A stretch of 64,000 nucleotides of DNA, taken from positions 14,792,990 through 14,856,989 of the forward strand of contig OY720102.1 in NCBI GenBank assembly GCA_963082875.1, written 5' to 3'. Below the pieces are notes generated by a model. It was not told where the DNA came from. It did no database searches and saw only the letters and a list, made by a program, of their open reading frames with translations. Positions within the stretch are counted from its first letter, which is position 1, and each line of letters starts with the position of its first letter. Of the stretch, positions 26,385 through 38,143 are shown in pieces. Both the position numbers and the translations under genes were made by a program. This DNA comes from Corella eumyota (taxonomy: Eukaryota > Chordata > Ascidiacea > Phlebobranchia > Corellidae).

Positions 26385-27795
26385 TTCCCACTGCTGGCAT
26401 GTTGTATAATCTTTAAGTAAGACCTGAGGTCTTTGGTTTGATTCCCACTGATGCCATGTTTTTAGGATCTTTAAGTAAGAACCTGAGGTTCTTTGTTTGA
26501 TTCCCACTGATGGCATGTTGTAGTATCTTTAAGAAAGAACCTGAGGTCCTTAATTTAAATCCCACTGATGCCATGTTGTAGGATCTTCAAGTAAGAACCT
26601 GAGGTCCTTGGTTTGATTCCCACTGATGCCATGTTTGTAGGATCTTCAAGTAAGAACCTAAGGTCCTTGGTTTGATTCCCACTGATGCCATGTTTGTAGG
26701 ATCTTTAAGTAAGAACCTGAGGTCCTTGGTTTGATTCCCACTGATGCCATGTTTGTAGGATCTTTAAGTAGAACCTGAGGCCCTTAGTTTAAACCCCACT
26801 GATGGCATGTTGTAGGATCTTTAAGTAAGAACCTGAGGTTCTTAGTTTGATTCCCACTGATGGCATGTTGTAAGATCTTTAAGTAAGAACCTGAGGTCCT
26901 TAGTTTGATTCCCACTGCTGGCATGTTGTAGCATTTTTAAGTAAGAACCTAAGGTTTTTAGTTTGATTCCCACTGATGGCATGTTGTAGCATCTTCAAGT
27001 AAGAACCTAAGGTCCTTGGTTTGATTCCCACTGATACCATGTTTGTAGGATCTTTAAGTAAGAACCTGAGGTCCTTAGTTTGATTTCCACTGCTGGCATG
27101 TTGTAGGATCTTTAAGTAAGAACCTGAGGTCCTTAGTTTGATTCCCACTGATGGCATGTTGTAGGATCTTTAAGTAGAACCTGAGGTCCTTAGTTTGAAC
27201 CCCACTGATAGCATGTTGTAGCATTTTTAAGTAAGAACCTAAGGTTTTTAGTTTGATTCCCACTGATAGCATGTTGTAGTATCTTTAAGTAGAACCTGAG
27301 GTCCTTAGTTTGATTCCCACTGATGGCATGTTATAGGATCTTTAAGTAGAACCTGAGGTCCTTAGTTTAATTCCCACTGATGGCATGTTGTAGGATCTTT
27401 AAGTAAGAACCTGAGGTCTTTGGTTTGATTCCCACTGATGCCATGTTTGTAGGATCTTTAAGTAGAACCTGAGGTCTTTAGTTTGAACCCCACTGATGGC
27501 ATGTTGTAGGATCTTTAAGTAAGAACCTGAGGTCCTTAGTTTGATTTCCACTGCTGGCATGTTGTAGCATTTTTAAGTAAGAACCTAAGGTTTTTAGTTT
27601 GATTCCCACTGGTGGCATGTTGTAGGATCTTTAAGTAAGAACCTGAGGTCCTTGGTTTGATTCTCACTGAAGGCATGTTGTAGGATCTTTAAGTAAGAAC
27701 CTGAGGTCCTTAGTTTGATTTCCACTGATGGCATGTTGTAACTTCCTTAAGACCTGAGATCCTGGGTTTAATTCCCACTGATGGTATGTTGTAGC
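26385..27795. repeat. Large SINE-like minisatellite, about 24 copies
   Basis: Unit of roughly 58 bp: TTTGATTCCCACTGATGGCA, TGTTGTAGGATCTTTAAGTA, AGAACCTGAGGTCCTTAG. Same orientation as the array at 475-1012. It replaces the hAT transposase remnant found after A1, A3 and A4. Confidence 0.9.
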
Positions 27796-28489
27796 ATCTT
27801 TATTATTAGCCTTATAGTGTGCATCATTATGAAAAAAGAACTCATGTCCTGAGTTAACTTTTTAATTACCTTTTACTAAAATATTGTGCCTTGAAATGCT
27901 CTTTTAAGAAAATCTCATGCTCTAAATATGTTAAATATCTTTCCTATATTTAGGTAAAAAGTCGTTTTTTTCAATTTTAAAGAGTATGGGCAGATACTTT
28001 TCAAGGGAAGATTAGGGTAAGGTTTAAAAATTCCGCTTTTCCGCATTTTATAAACCGGACGAACGACGCAAGCTTTCAATTTTCAACATGTCACAATTTT
28101 CACCCAAAACATTTTTTATTTACAAAAATCAAAAAAATTGTCGTTTAAAATAAATTTTTGCTTATGCTAAGCCAACACATATACAAAGCGTAAACTTGGA
28201 CTTTTACAAAGGACCACAAATAGCTTCATTTTAAGCTTAACCTAGGCTCAAGATTTCGATGTTCAACTAACAGTTAGGGAAATTTAAATGGGAGGCCTCC
28301 CAGCGACTATGGGAGGCCAACCACTTCTTCGTACGTGGATATTCGTTGGTTTTATAAGCGCGTCTGAGCAGCTTGTAGTGCCTTTAGGCCGATGGCTTTG
28401 ATCGACTGTTCGCTTTTATGAATATCGGATCACCTACGCTATGGCAGGAACTGTTTTCCCCTAAGTTGGCATAGTTTTAAAGCTTTGGT
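27796..28489. other. Spacer between A2 minisatellite and B2 unit
   Basis: Noncoding. 27900-28010 resembles the empty site of the element at 51973-52719 (TCTCATGCTCTAAATATG, then TAGGTAAAAAGTCG). 28195-28485 equals the block at 10480-10770. Confidence 0.5.
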
Positions 28490-28860
28490 CCGTTTAGGTA
28501 GTTAGGTCGCTTGCTGGGTTTTTTGGTTGATGTCTTGCGCTTTAGTCTTATTAGTTAGGTTGCTTGCTAGTTTTTTTGGTAGATGTGTTGCGCTCCAGTC
28601 TTAGTAGTTGGTTGCTTGCTAGGTTTTTTGGTAGATGTGTTGCGCTTCAGTCTTAGTAGTTAGGTTGCTTGCGAGATTTTTTGGTAGATGTGTTGCGCTT
28701 TAGTCTAAGTAGTTAGGTCACTTGTTAGGATTTTTGGTAGATGTCTTGCACTACAGTCTTAGTAGTTGGTTCGCTTGCTAGGTTTTTAGGTAGATGTCTT
28801 GCGTTTTAGTCTTAGTAGTTAGGTCGCTTGGTAGTTTTTGAGGTGAATATCTTGGGCTTG
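28490..28860. repeat. 53-bp minisatellite, about 7 copies
   Basis: Same unit as 10775-12205, strongly reduced. Confidence 0.88.
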
Positions 28861-28949
28861 TTTGTTTGTGATAAAAATGGTAAAACATCGTTTTTTGTAC
28901 AGTTTCTAATTCATGTTTATTTGGTAAAATATTTTTAGTTAAATTGTGT

Positions 28950-29215
28950 TAAGGCAGCCTGGTTTAGTAGTCAGAACACTTGGCTTTTCTATACGAGGTC
29001 CTAGACTTAAGTCCCACTGCTCTCATGCAGTAGCGCCCTTGAGTAAGGTGCTATAAACGACATAAACTCTTGCTGGGTCATAACTTATATAGCAGTTTAT
29101 TTATTGTGCAAATATAATCAATAATACTCTAACCTGCTAAAGGCAACTTAGGACTGGGTCAAGGTAACAGTTGTTACTCTATATTTAGGTCTTGAAGTTG
29201 ACTTTCTTGCAATGA
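28950..29215 (+). mobile_element. tRNA-derived SINE, diverged
   Basis: Counterpart of 12404-12665. Confidence 0.68.
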
Positions 29216-29589
29216 GTATTTAAAAAGTGGTGACATTTTTCGTACGCCGCATATGAGTAACTACTTCAACTTTTTGTTGACATCGCGTTGAGGAAATGTG
29301 ATTTTGTAAACAGACCAAAAACAGATGTTTTTAGATTAATTGAGCAAATTATAAAGTAAAAACAAAGAAATGTTAAGATATATTTAAGTTAAAAAAATCA
29401 GAAAAGTTATGGTCTGGCAATATTTGCCAAAATTGTTTGCGTTAGCTGATATATTCTGGATAAAATTTTAAGTTAATTTTAGACATAAATTAAATCTTTT
29501 TTGCTGAATAATGTTTTTATTATTTTATTAATATTTAAACAAATAACGAACAATTTTTATTTATCAAATTTTAAAATTATATATACTGT

Positions 29590-29750
29590 AATAATGGCAG
29601 AACACTTGGCTTCACTACATGAGGTCCTGGGTTCGATTCTCATCGCTTCCATGCTGTAGCGCTCTTAAGTAAGGCGATATAAACCGTATGAACTTCTGCT
29701 GAGCCAGCACTTAACCAGCAGATTTTTTTAAGTTGTCAAGTCGACCTTTC
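29590..29750 (+). mobile_element. SINE fragment upstream of B2
   Basis: Counterpart of 13036-13220, with the first bases of the tRNA part missing. Confidence 0.68.
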
Positions 29751-29834
29751 CGCATCACTAATTAATAATTGTAAAAATATATTTTAACAGAATTTAAATT
29801 CAGTTTACCTTAACATTAGGAAAACAATTTGAAA

Positions 29835-32800
29835 ATGGTTAAAACATTTAAAGGGGAGCCCATGTATCATTGGTATTGTATAACAATCCTAATGTTGTGT
29901 TATGGGTTTGGGGAGTTGGGTCATTTTATGATTGGTGTCACCTCAAAGGAAATGGCACAGGACGTTCATTTTGGAGACATGGCTTGTTTGACCTTGGACA
30001 TAAATGTTGAAAAACTGTCAAACACAAAATGCAGAGATGTGAAGAATTCAACACAGTGAGTAGTTGTTAATTTTGCATGCTAATATTATCTTGTTTTCTT
30101 AGATCTATATTAGACAATACTAAAGGTAAACGTTAACAAAAATTTGGAGAATGTGGGATGGAACGGAAATTTTGTATTTCACTGTGGGATAAAGTCGGTA
30201 TTTATTTAGGACTGAGGGATGATAGGGAAAAGTATAAAAATTTTGCCCTTTTCGCATTCAGTGATTTTTTGTTAACGTTTACATATGCCCCCTTACTATT
30301 TTCCGAACCCTCAACTTTTCACATTCTGTATTTTAGTACCATCTTATATATATTGACTGTTTTATTTCCAGTTTCAAAAGGTTTAATTGTAAATAAATTT
30401 AACTCCTGACGACATAGTGTAGTGGTAAGACACTTGGCTTCACTAAACTAGGTTCTGGGTTTGATCCCCACTGCTTATATACTTTAGCTTCTTTAAGTAA
30501 GGCCTATTATTAATAGAAACTTTTGCTACGACAATTATCAGCAGATTAATGACTGTAAAATATATTTAATAATATCCATAAATTCTAAAGCTAACTTAGA
30601 TTTACTTTAACATGCCATCAGCTGGAGTCAAACCCAGGATCTTAGTTCTTATTAAAGGATGCTACAACACAACTGTAGTGGGAATCAAACCAAGAACCTC
30701 AGGTCTTACTTAAGAATGCTACAACATGCCAGCAGTGGGAATCAAACCCAGGATCTCACGTCTTACTTAACGATGCTACAACATGCTAACTAATAAAGTA
30801 AATTATTAATAATCTTAATTTTTAGATGTAATCTCATGGGATAGAATGGAACGATATATTGTGAATGGAATTACTCAGGCCAGGGAATAGAATACCAAGT
30901 TCTTGCTGGTCCAATATTTATTGCCATTTTTACTGTTATGGGAGTTGTAATGGGAGTTGTTGGCGATAAATATAACAGGTTGATTACCGACTATTTTTTA
31001 TATTAATTTATCCTCAATGTGGAAAGGTCAACTTTACGACCTAAACATAGAGTAACATCATTTACTCTGACCCATTATCGAGTTGCCTTCAACAGTTTAT
31101 GATATTATAGATTATAATTGCCCATTAAGTAAGCTGCTGATAAAGTGCTGGCTCAGCAGGAGTTTATACCGTTTATAGCGCCTTACTTAATGGCGCTACA
31201 GAATGAGAGCTTTTTTTTTATAAAATCATTTTTTTTTGAGTAAATGAGAGGTAACTGAAAATGTGCTATTGTTAGTAAAATGGTGTTTTTTGGGAATATA
31301 GTTTTTGGTAAAATGTCAGTAACTCCATTTTCTATGCAAACCTAAAATCTCTTGAAAATTTTATTTTATTTATTTTGCTTTTCAATATTTAAATTTTGAA
31401 TTAACTTTTATAAAACTCTTTTTATTTTATTGTTTAGAATCCAGATATTATCTGCAAGTGTTTTCTTTTACTCGGTAATGACTTTTACCACCGGATTTGC
31501 CGACACTTATTGGTTGTTAGCTTTGCTGAGAGTTGGCTTTGGGGCAGGGTGAGTTTAAAGTTTGTTTCAGTAAAAAAATATTTAAAAAATAAATAGTTTT
31601 TTGGACCAGTTATTATTTTTAATTAAATTTGTGGGTGAAGCATGGTGTAGTGGTAAGAGCACTTGGCATCACCACATGAGGTTCTTTGTTCAATTCCCAC
31701 TGCTCTTATGCTATAGGGTCTTAACAAACCTTAATAATATCATATTTTTTTGTTTTGTATGTATAATAAATTCTTTTAAAAACCTAAAACTTTTTTCTCA
31801 GAGAGTCGGCCTGTACTCCTCTTACCTCAAGTTTGGTGGCCGACATTTTCTCACAGAAAGTTTGAGCTTTTGCGATGAGTTTTTTCAACTTTGGAATTTA
31901 TTTTCGATATGGTTTGGCATTTGCTGTTGGAAATTATGTAACTGACGCCAACATTCTTGGAATGGTGAAAATTTTTTAAATATTTTTGACCGGCAGCATG
32001 GTGTAGTAGTCAGAACACTTGGCTTTACTACATGAGGACCTGGGTTCGATTCTCACTACTCTCATAACGTAGTAGCCTACCCTTTTTTTGAACGATTTAT
32101 TTTTAGGTTTTTTTATCAAATCAACCCCCAAAAAATTAATTTTATTGTTTTGAATTGATTTTTAACTAATCTTTTGTTAATTTTTTCTTAGAGCTGGCGT
32201 TGGTGTTACTTTATAGCTGGAGCTCCAGGCATAATTATGGCGATTATTTTATATTTCTCTGTCAAAGAACCAGAACGTAAAATTATAGAACAAGCTGAAG
32301 AGAAAAACAAATATGAGATAGACTTTGGTATTTAATACTTTTGATAAATTGTTTAATAAATAAAACTGTTTTTGGGATTTATTTATCCTCGATGTGGGAA
32401 AGTCGATCCCACGACCTAAACAAAGAGTAACATCAGTTACCCCAACCTGGTCTCAAATTGACTTTGGCAGTTTGGGATATTATTCAATATATTTGTCCGA
32501 TAATTAATCTGCTGATTAAGTGTTGGCTCAGCAGGTGTTCACACCGTTTATAACACTTACTTAAGGGTGCTACAGCATGAGAGCAGTGGGGATTGAACTC
32601 ACGACCTTATGTGTGGTGTAGCAAGTGTTCTTACCACTACACCATTCTGCCATTTTCATTATAAGAATTATGTTTTTTAAGTCTGCCGTAAAATTTCTTA
32701 TTTTTTTGGAGAAATGTTTAAAAGTTATTTGGTCTATTTTGCAAACTATATTTTTAACTAAGCTATTTATAAACCTGGCTATAAATTTTATTATTTAGAA

Positions 32801-34750
32801 AAGCAGTCGGTGTTGATATCAATTTTGACAACTTTCAAATTATTTATCAAATCTCCAACTATCTTATTGTTACTGGTTGGGGCTTCATTCAGACATTCTG
32901 GTGAGTTTTATATTTATGCAATAAAATCCTTAGTCGGTGCTTCAACATGCCGCTACTGGAAATCAAGCTTTAAACCTCACCCTACATACTGTAGTGGTCA
33001 GATCACTTGGCTTTACTACATGAGGTCTTTGGTTCGATCCCTTCTGCTCTTAAACTGCCACAGGCAACTCGAGACTGGGTCGGGGTAACAAATATTCATC
33101 TATGTTCAGGTCATGAAGTTAACCTTCCCACATCGAGGATAACAAAATCTAAATCAAATTTTAATTTTTTCAGCAAGTTTTTGTTGGTCTTACAACAGTC
33201 AGTTATATTTTGATCAATATTACCCCGGCACAGAGGTGGGGTTGTGGATGAGTTTAACTTCCATCGTTGGTGGAACGATTGGGATAATCACTGGTGGAAT
33301 TTTGTCCGATTTACTCGCTTCTAAATACTGTAATCTTTATTTTGATCATATTATTAAAAATTCGATTTTACTGAATGGACACTTTTCTAAAATAGTTTTC
33401 GAAAATGGCATTATCTGAAAATTTTGACATAAATTGAAGGTTGGCAGCATGGTGTAGTGGTCAAAACCCTTGTCTTTACTACATAAGTTCTGTTGTTCGA
33501 TCCCCACTGCTTCCATGCTGTAGAGCCCTTAAGTAAGGTGCTATAAACGATATTAACTTCTGCTGAGCCAGCACTTAATCAGCAGCTTAATTATTGAGCA
33601 ATTATAATATCCCAAACTGTCAACTTGAGACCGGGTCGGGGTAACTGATGTTACTCTATGTTTAGGTTGTGCATTCGACCTTCCCACGTTAAAGATAAAT
33701 AAGTACAATAAAACAGTTTTATTTTCAGAGAAGGGATAGGGTATAAGGGGGTTAATATAAATGTCCCATTATGTGTAAATTGACAGTATTATTAATATAA
33801 CAAAAATTTTGTAGATTTGTATTTAGAAATATTCCATTTTTTTGGGGGTTTAATTTTAAATCAATTTTTTTTAGGTGTACGAACAAGATTGTGGGTTTTG
33901 GTCGTTAGTCAAGCAATAGCCTGCCCTCTAGCGGCGGGAACTCTTTACTTTTCTCCGCCTTATGCTTTTATTTCGCTCTTTGGAGCTTATTTATTCGGTA
34001 AATAGTTTCATATTTTTTTAAGAGAACAGTTACCCCGACCCAGTTTCGAGATGACTTTATTGTAATCAAATTTTATTTAAAACACAGCGGAAATGTGGTT
34101 CGGAGTTTTGTTCACTGTTTTGGTTGAGTTCTTTCCTGCCCAGTCACGCGCGACAGCGATCGCTATGTTTATTTTTGTGATCAATAATATTGGAGGGAAT
34201 GCCCCTCTTATAGTACCACCTATGATCAAAGTTTTAGGTTTCAGGGAAGCACTGTACATCGTTTACCCAGGATTTTACTTGGCTAGTAAGTTTTTTTTTT
34301 CTTTGTAACTGTTTATCCTCGATGTGGGAAGGTCAACTTTACGACCTAAACATGGAGGTATATTTGTTACCCTGACCCAGTCTCGAGTTGCCTGTGGCAG
34401 TTTGGGATATTATAATTGTTCGATAATTATGCTGCTGATTAAGTGCTGGCTTAGCAGGAGTTTATATCGTTTATAGCACCTTACTCAATAAAGTTACAGC
34501 TCAAGAGCAGTGGGAATCGAACCCAGGACCTCATGCAGCAAAGCCAAGTTTTTTAAATAATAATTTATTGGTTTATATAGTTTGATTTTTAAACCCTTTT
34601 TTTAGTTTTTACGAAAACTTTTTTCTAATTTCAGGTTCTTTTTTCTTTTTGTTGACTCAAATTTCTCTTCTGCGTGGTTCACTGCACATGAGCATTGAAG
34701 CGAATAATTGTGAAGAAAGTGAAGCGATAGTTAATAAAACAAAACTTTAA
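29835..34750 (+). pseudogene. B2: spinster-like MFS transporter copy with two stop codons
   Basis: All ten exons are present: 29835-30055, 30826-30978, 31438-31548, 31802-31964, 32192-32327, 32799-32900, 33174-33329, 33875-33997, 34088-34285 and 34635-34750, each with the expected length. Two in-frame stops break it: TAG in exon 2 (ATGGGATAG, where B3 has TTG) and TGA in exon 4 (AAAGTTTGA, where B1 and B4 have CGA). The second is a CpG-type change shared with B3. Other differences include a Gly to Arg change in the exon 4 helix and Gly to Cys at the exon 7/8 junction. Intron 1 carries a roughly 500-bp stretch near 30090-30600 not seen in B1 or B3. Confidence 0.8.
30408..34550. mobile_element. 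SINE copies in B2 introns
   Basis: 30408-30600 (+, not in B1 or B3), 31009-31215 (-), 31637-31715 (+), 31993-32075 (+), 32384-32655 (-), 32990-33145 (+), 33443-33695 (+) and 34311-34550 (-). All but the first have counterparts in B1. Confidence 0.72.
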
Positions 34751-35182
34751 ATTAAAAAATAAAGTTTTTGAATTATTTTAAACATTTATAAATTTAAAAA
34801 ATTTTTATCATGACAATATTTTAATTTTATTAAATATTTATTAGTGAAATTTTTTTGCAAAAATTTTTTTAAAGTTATTTTTAATATTATACTAGCGAGT
34901 TATTTTAGTTCCTAAATTATTTGTTGCCATTCTTGCTGTTTTTATTTTCTAATTTATATTAACTAAACAGAAATTTAAATAATGTTAATTTTACAGTTTT
35001 TATTACTTTTAGGATTTTGTATTCCCTTACTTTATAATTACTCCATATTTTATGAGAAATTATTATTGTTTTATATTTCTGAAATATATTTTGTTTTTGT
35101 TACTTCTTTTAAAATTTTAGAAAACTATAAAATTGATATCATCTATTTTTTAAGATTATTTTTCAAAAATGCAAATTATTAA

Positions 35183-35456
35183 TAGTGATGTGCCGATCAA
35201 AATGGTGATCGTAAATCGTCGATTTTTGAAGGTATTTTGCGATCACCCGATCAAGGTCCAAAATCGGCAGATCGGTAATTACGTCACATTTAATTTTACG
35301 TCACAAATAAACACGCACATGCCTTAACCACATAGATTTCCATAAACTTTTACAGCGCTTTATTTCCGCGCTAGTAAAATTGTTTTTAGTTCTTGTAAAT
35401 GATACTGAATATTACGGTTAAATATTTAAACAAACGTGTGAATAAGTAAAAGTGTT
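35183..35456. mobile_element. hAT-type non-autonomous element, 3' part missing
   Basis: Starts TAGTGATGTGCCGATC right after the target site ATTATTAA (35175-35182). Homology to 41900-42273 stops at 35456, where an unrelated segment begins. Confidence 0.75.
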
Positions 35457-36452
35457 GTAGGACTTGTTGTCAATTATTTAATTATAACAGTTTAATATTA
35501 TCAAACTTATATCTATCATTATTATAAACTGGTTATTAATTGGTTTGGTAATGTCTAAGACTCCTGATCGGAAGGTTAATTTATGTATTACCGCTAAACT
35601 AAATTGTTTATCTGTTGTAAGATCACTAATAACTCTTGTGGTGACGGATTATATTAAAACAACAAACAAACGTGAAAAACGCTAAATAAAACTACATAAT
35701 ACATCTAACTTTATACATTTACAATAAAAGTTACATTACTCTATAAAAGGGCGTTAAACTTGTTACTAAATACAATATTTGTACAACTAACATTATACGA
35801 TAACTGTGCCATATAATGTCATGGCTGCGGGTCTACGTCCGGGTAGAGACCGGTATACTAAGTAACCTAGATCAGTAATTATTCTACTGCATCTAAGTAA
35901 CCTAGATCAATTATTCTACTGCATCTCAAGTTTCTCAGATACCAATTTTTCCCCTTTTTTCGCCGCAGCCGTCGGACAGTATTTTATTTATCTCGTTATT
36001 ATTTTGGAATATTTTTGGGTTTATATACCCGAAATGTTGTTGTGCCTGACGGGTGGTGATTGACGTACGAGTTTTTAATGAGTCGAGGGCTGCTTTGGGT
36101 TTAATCCTTTTCTTGGTTTGTTCTTTATAGCACCAAAAAGGCGCTGATTAAAATGTTGTTCTGTTCATGATTTTAGATGGGTTTTATTGACAGTTTTTGT
36201 TGAACATTGATTACCATCTGTTCGTGCGTTTGAGAATATTCTGTTTTTGGCGTTTGGGCAGGTGATTTAACGAAGAGAAATGTATTGTTAATTATCGCCG
36301 CTGCCCGTGCCATTTGAGTTTATTGTTTCTCCAAAGAATCAGAACGTATTTAATCACAAATAATTCTCTTTTGATTATGCAACCCGTTGAACTCATTTCA
36401 ACTCGCACTAGGGTCAAATGTATAGCATTATACATTGGATCCTATAAAGTCC
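35457..36452. mobile_element. Unclassified insertion of about 1 kb, possible solo LTR
   Basis: Single-copy sequence between the hAT fragment and the B3 upstream region. It starts TGTAGGACTTGTTG, has TATAAAAGGG near 35740 and a short repeat GTAACCTAGATCA with ATTATTCTACTGCATCT. No coding frame. LTR status is a guess from the TG start and TATA-like motif. Confidence 0.35.
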
Positions 36453-36844
36453 ACTTTCTTGCAATGAATATTTAAAAAGTGGTGACATTTTTCGTACGCC
36501 GCATATGAGTAACTACTTCAACTTTTTGTTGACATCGCGTTGAGGAAATGTGATTTTGTAAACAGACCAAAAACAGATGTTTTTAGATTAATCGAGCAAA
36601 TTATAAAGTAAAAACAAAGAAATGTTAAGATATATTTAAGTTAAAAAAATCAGAAAAGTTATGGTCTGGTAATATTTGCCAAAATTGTTTGCGTTAGCTG
36701 ATATATTCTGGACAAAATTTTAAGTAAATTTTAGGCATAAATTAAATCTTTTTTGCTAAATAATGTTTTTATTATTTTATTAATATTTAAACGAATAACA
36801 AACAATTTTTATGTATTAAGTTTTAAAATTATATCTACTTTAAT

Positions 36845-37240
36845 AATGGCAGCATGGTGTAGTGGTCAGAACACTTGGCTTCACTACATGAGGTCCTGGG
36901 TTCGATTCTCATTGCTTCCATCCAGTCTGGAAAGTAGGGCAGCGTGCACGTACAATATTTTTTTTATTAATAAATATGCACGCCTGGAATTAGCTTTTTG
37001 CTCGCCTGGTGTCTTAAAAAAATGTGTACGCGCAGTACTGACGTCTAAAAACGCTAACATATCACGCGTACACGCCTAAACCGGAAATTTTGGTACGCGA
37101 GCACACGCGGTCACGCATTTTTTTACGCTTGCACGCACGAGATCTTGTCGAAAACTGCCCTACTTTCCAGACTGGGCTTTCATGCTGTAACGCTCTTAAG
37201 TAAGGCCGAATAAACTTTTTTTTTAAGTCGTCAAGTCGAC
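36845..37240 (+). mobile_element. SINE upstream of B3, split by an insertion
   Basis: tRNA part at 36845-36921 with box B GGTTCGATTCTC, tail remnant after 37176. Counterpart of 13036-13220. Confidence 0.72.
36922..37175. mobile_element. 254-bp inverted-repeat element (MITE)
   Basis: Perfect 21-bp terminal inverted repeats beginning CCAGTCTGGAAAGTAGGGCA. Flanks GCTTCCAT (36914-36921) and GCTTTCAT (37176-37183) fit an 8-bp target duplication with one later change. Interior is rich in ACGCG-type words. Absent from the same site in B1 and B2, so younger than the duplication. Confidence 0.88.
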
Positions 37241-37589
37241 CTTTCCGCATCACTAATTAATAAATGTAAAAATATATTTTAACAGAATTTAAATTCAGTT
37301 TACTTTAACATCAGGAAAACAATTTCAAAATGGTTAAAACATTTAAAGGGGAGCCCATGTATCATTGGTATTGTATAACAATCCTAATGTTGTGTTATGG
37401 GTTTGGGGAGTTGGGTCATTTTATGATCGGTGTCACCTCAAAGGAAATGGCACAGGACGTTCATTTTGGAGACATGGCTTGTTTGACCTTGGACATAAAT
37501 GTTGAAAAACTGTCAAACACAAAATGCAGAGATGTGAAGAATTCAACACAGTGAGTAGTTGTTAATTTTGCATGCTAATATTATTTTAT

Positions 37590-37925
37590 TGGGAATCAAT
37601 TCAAGAACCCCAGGTCTTACTTAAGGATGCTACAACATGCCAGCAGTGGAAATCAAATCCAGCATCTCAGGTCTTACTTAAGGATGCTACAACATGCCAG
37701 CAGTGGGAATCAAACCCAGGATTGCAGGTCTTACTCAAGAATGCTACAACATGCTAGTAGTAGGAATCAAACCCAGGATCTCATGTCTTACTTAAGGATG
37801 CTACAACATGCCAGCAGTGGGAATCAAACCCAGAATCTCAGGTCTTACCTAATGATGCTACATTATGCCAGCAGCGGGAATCAAACCCAGGATCTCAGGT
37901 CTTACTCAAGGATGTTACAACATGC
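37590..37925. repeat. SINE-like minisatellite in B3 intron 1
   Basis: Same as 13580-13897, about 5-6 units. Confidence 0.85.
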
Positions 37926-38143
37926 TAACTAACAAAGTAAATTATTAATAATCTTAATTTTTAGATGTAATCTCATGGGATTGAATGGAACGATATATTG
38001 TGAATGGAATTACTCAGGCCAGGGAATAGAATACCAAGTTCTTGCTGGTCCAATGTTTATTGCCATTTTTACTGTTATGGGAGTTGTAATGGGAATTGTT
38101 GGCGATAAATATAACAGGTTGATTACCGACTATTTTTTTTATT

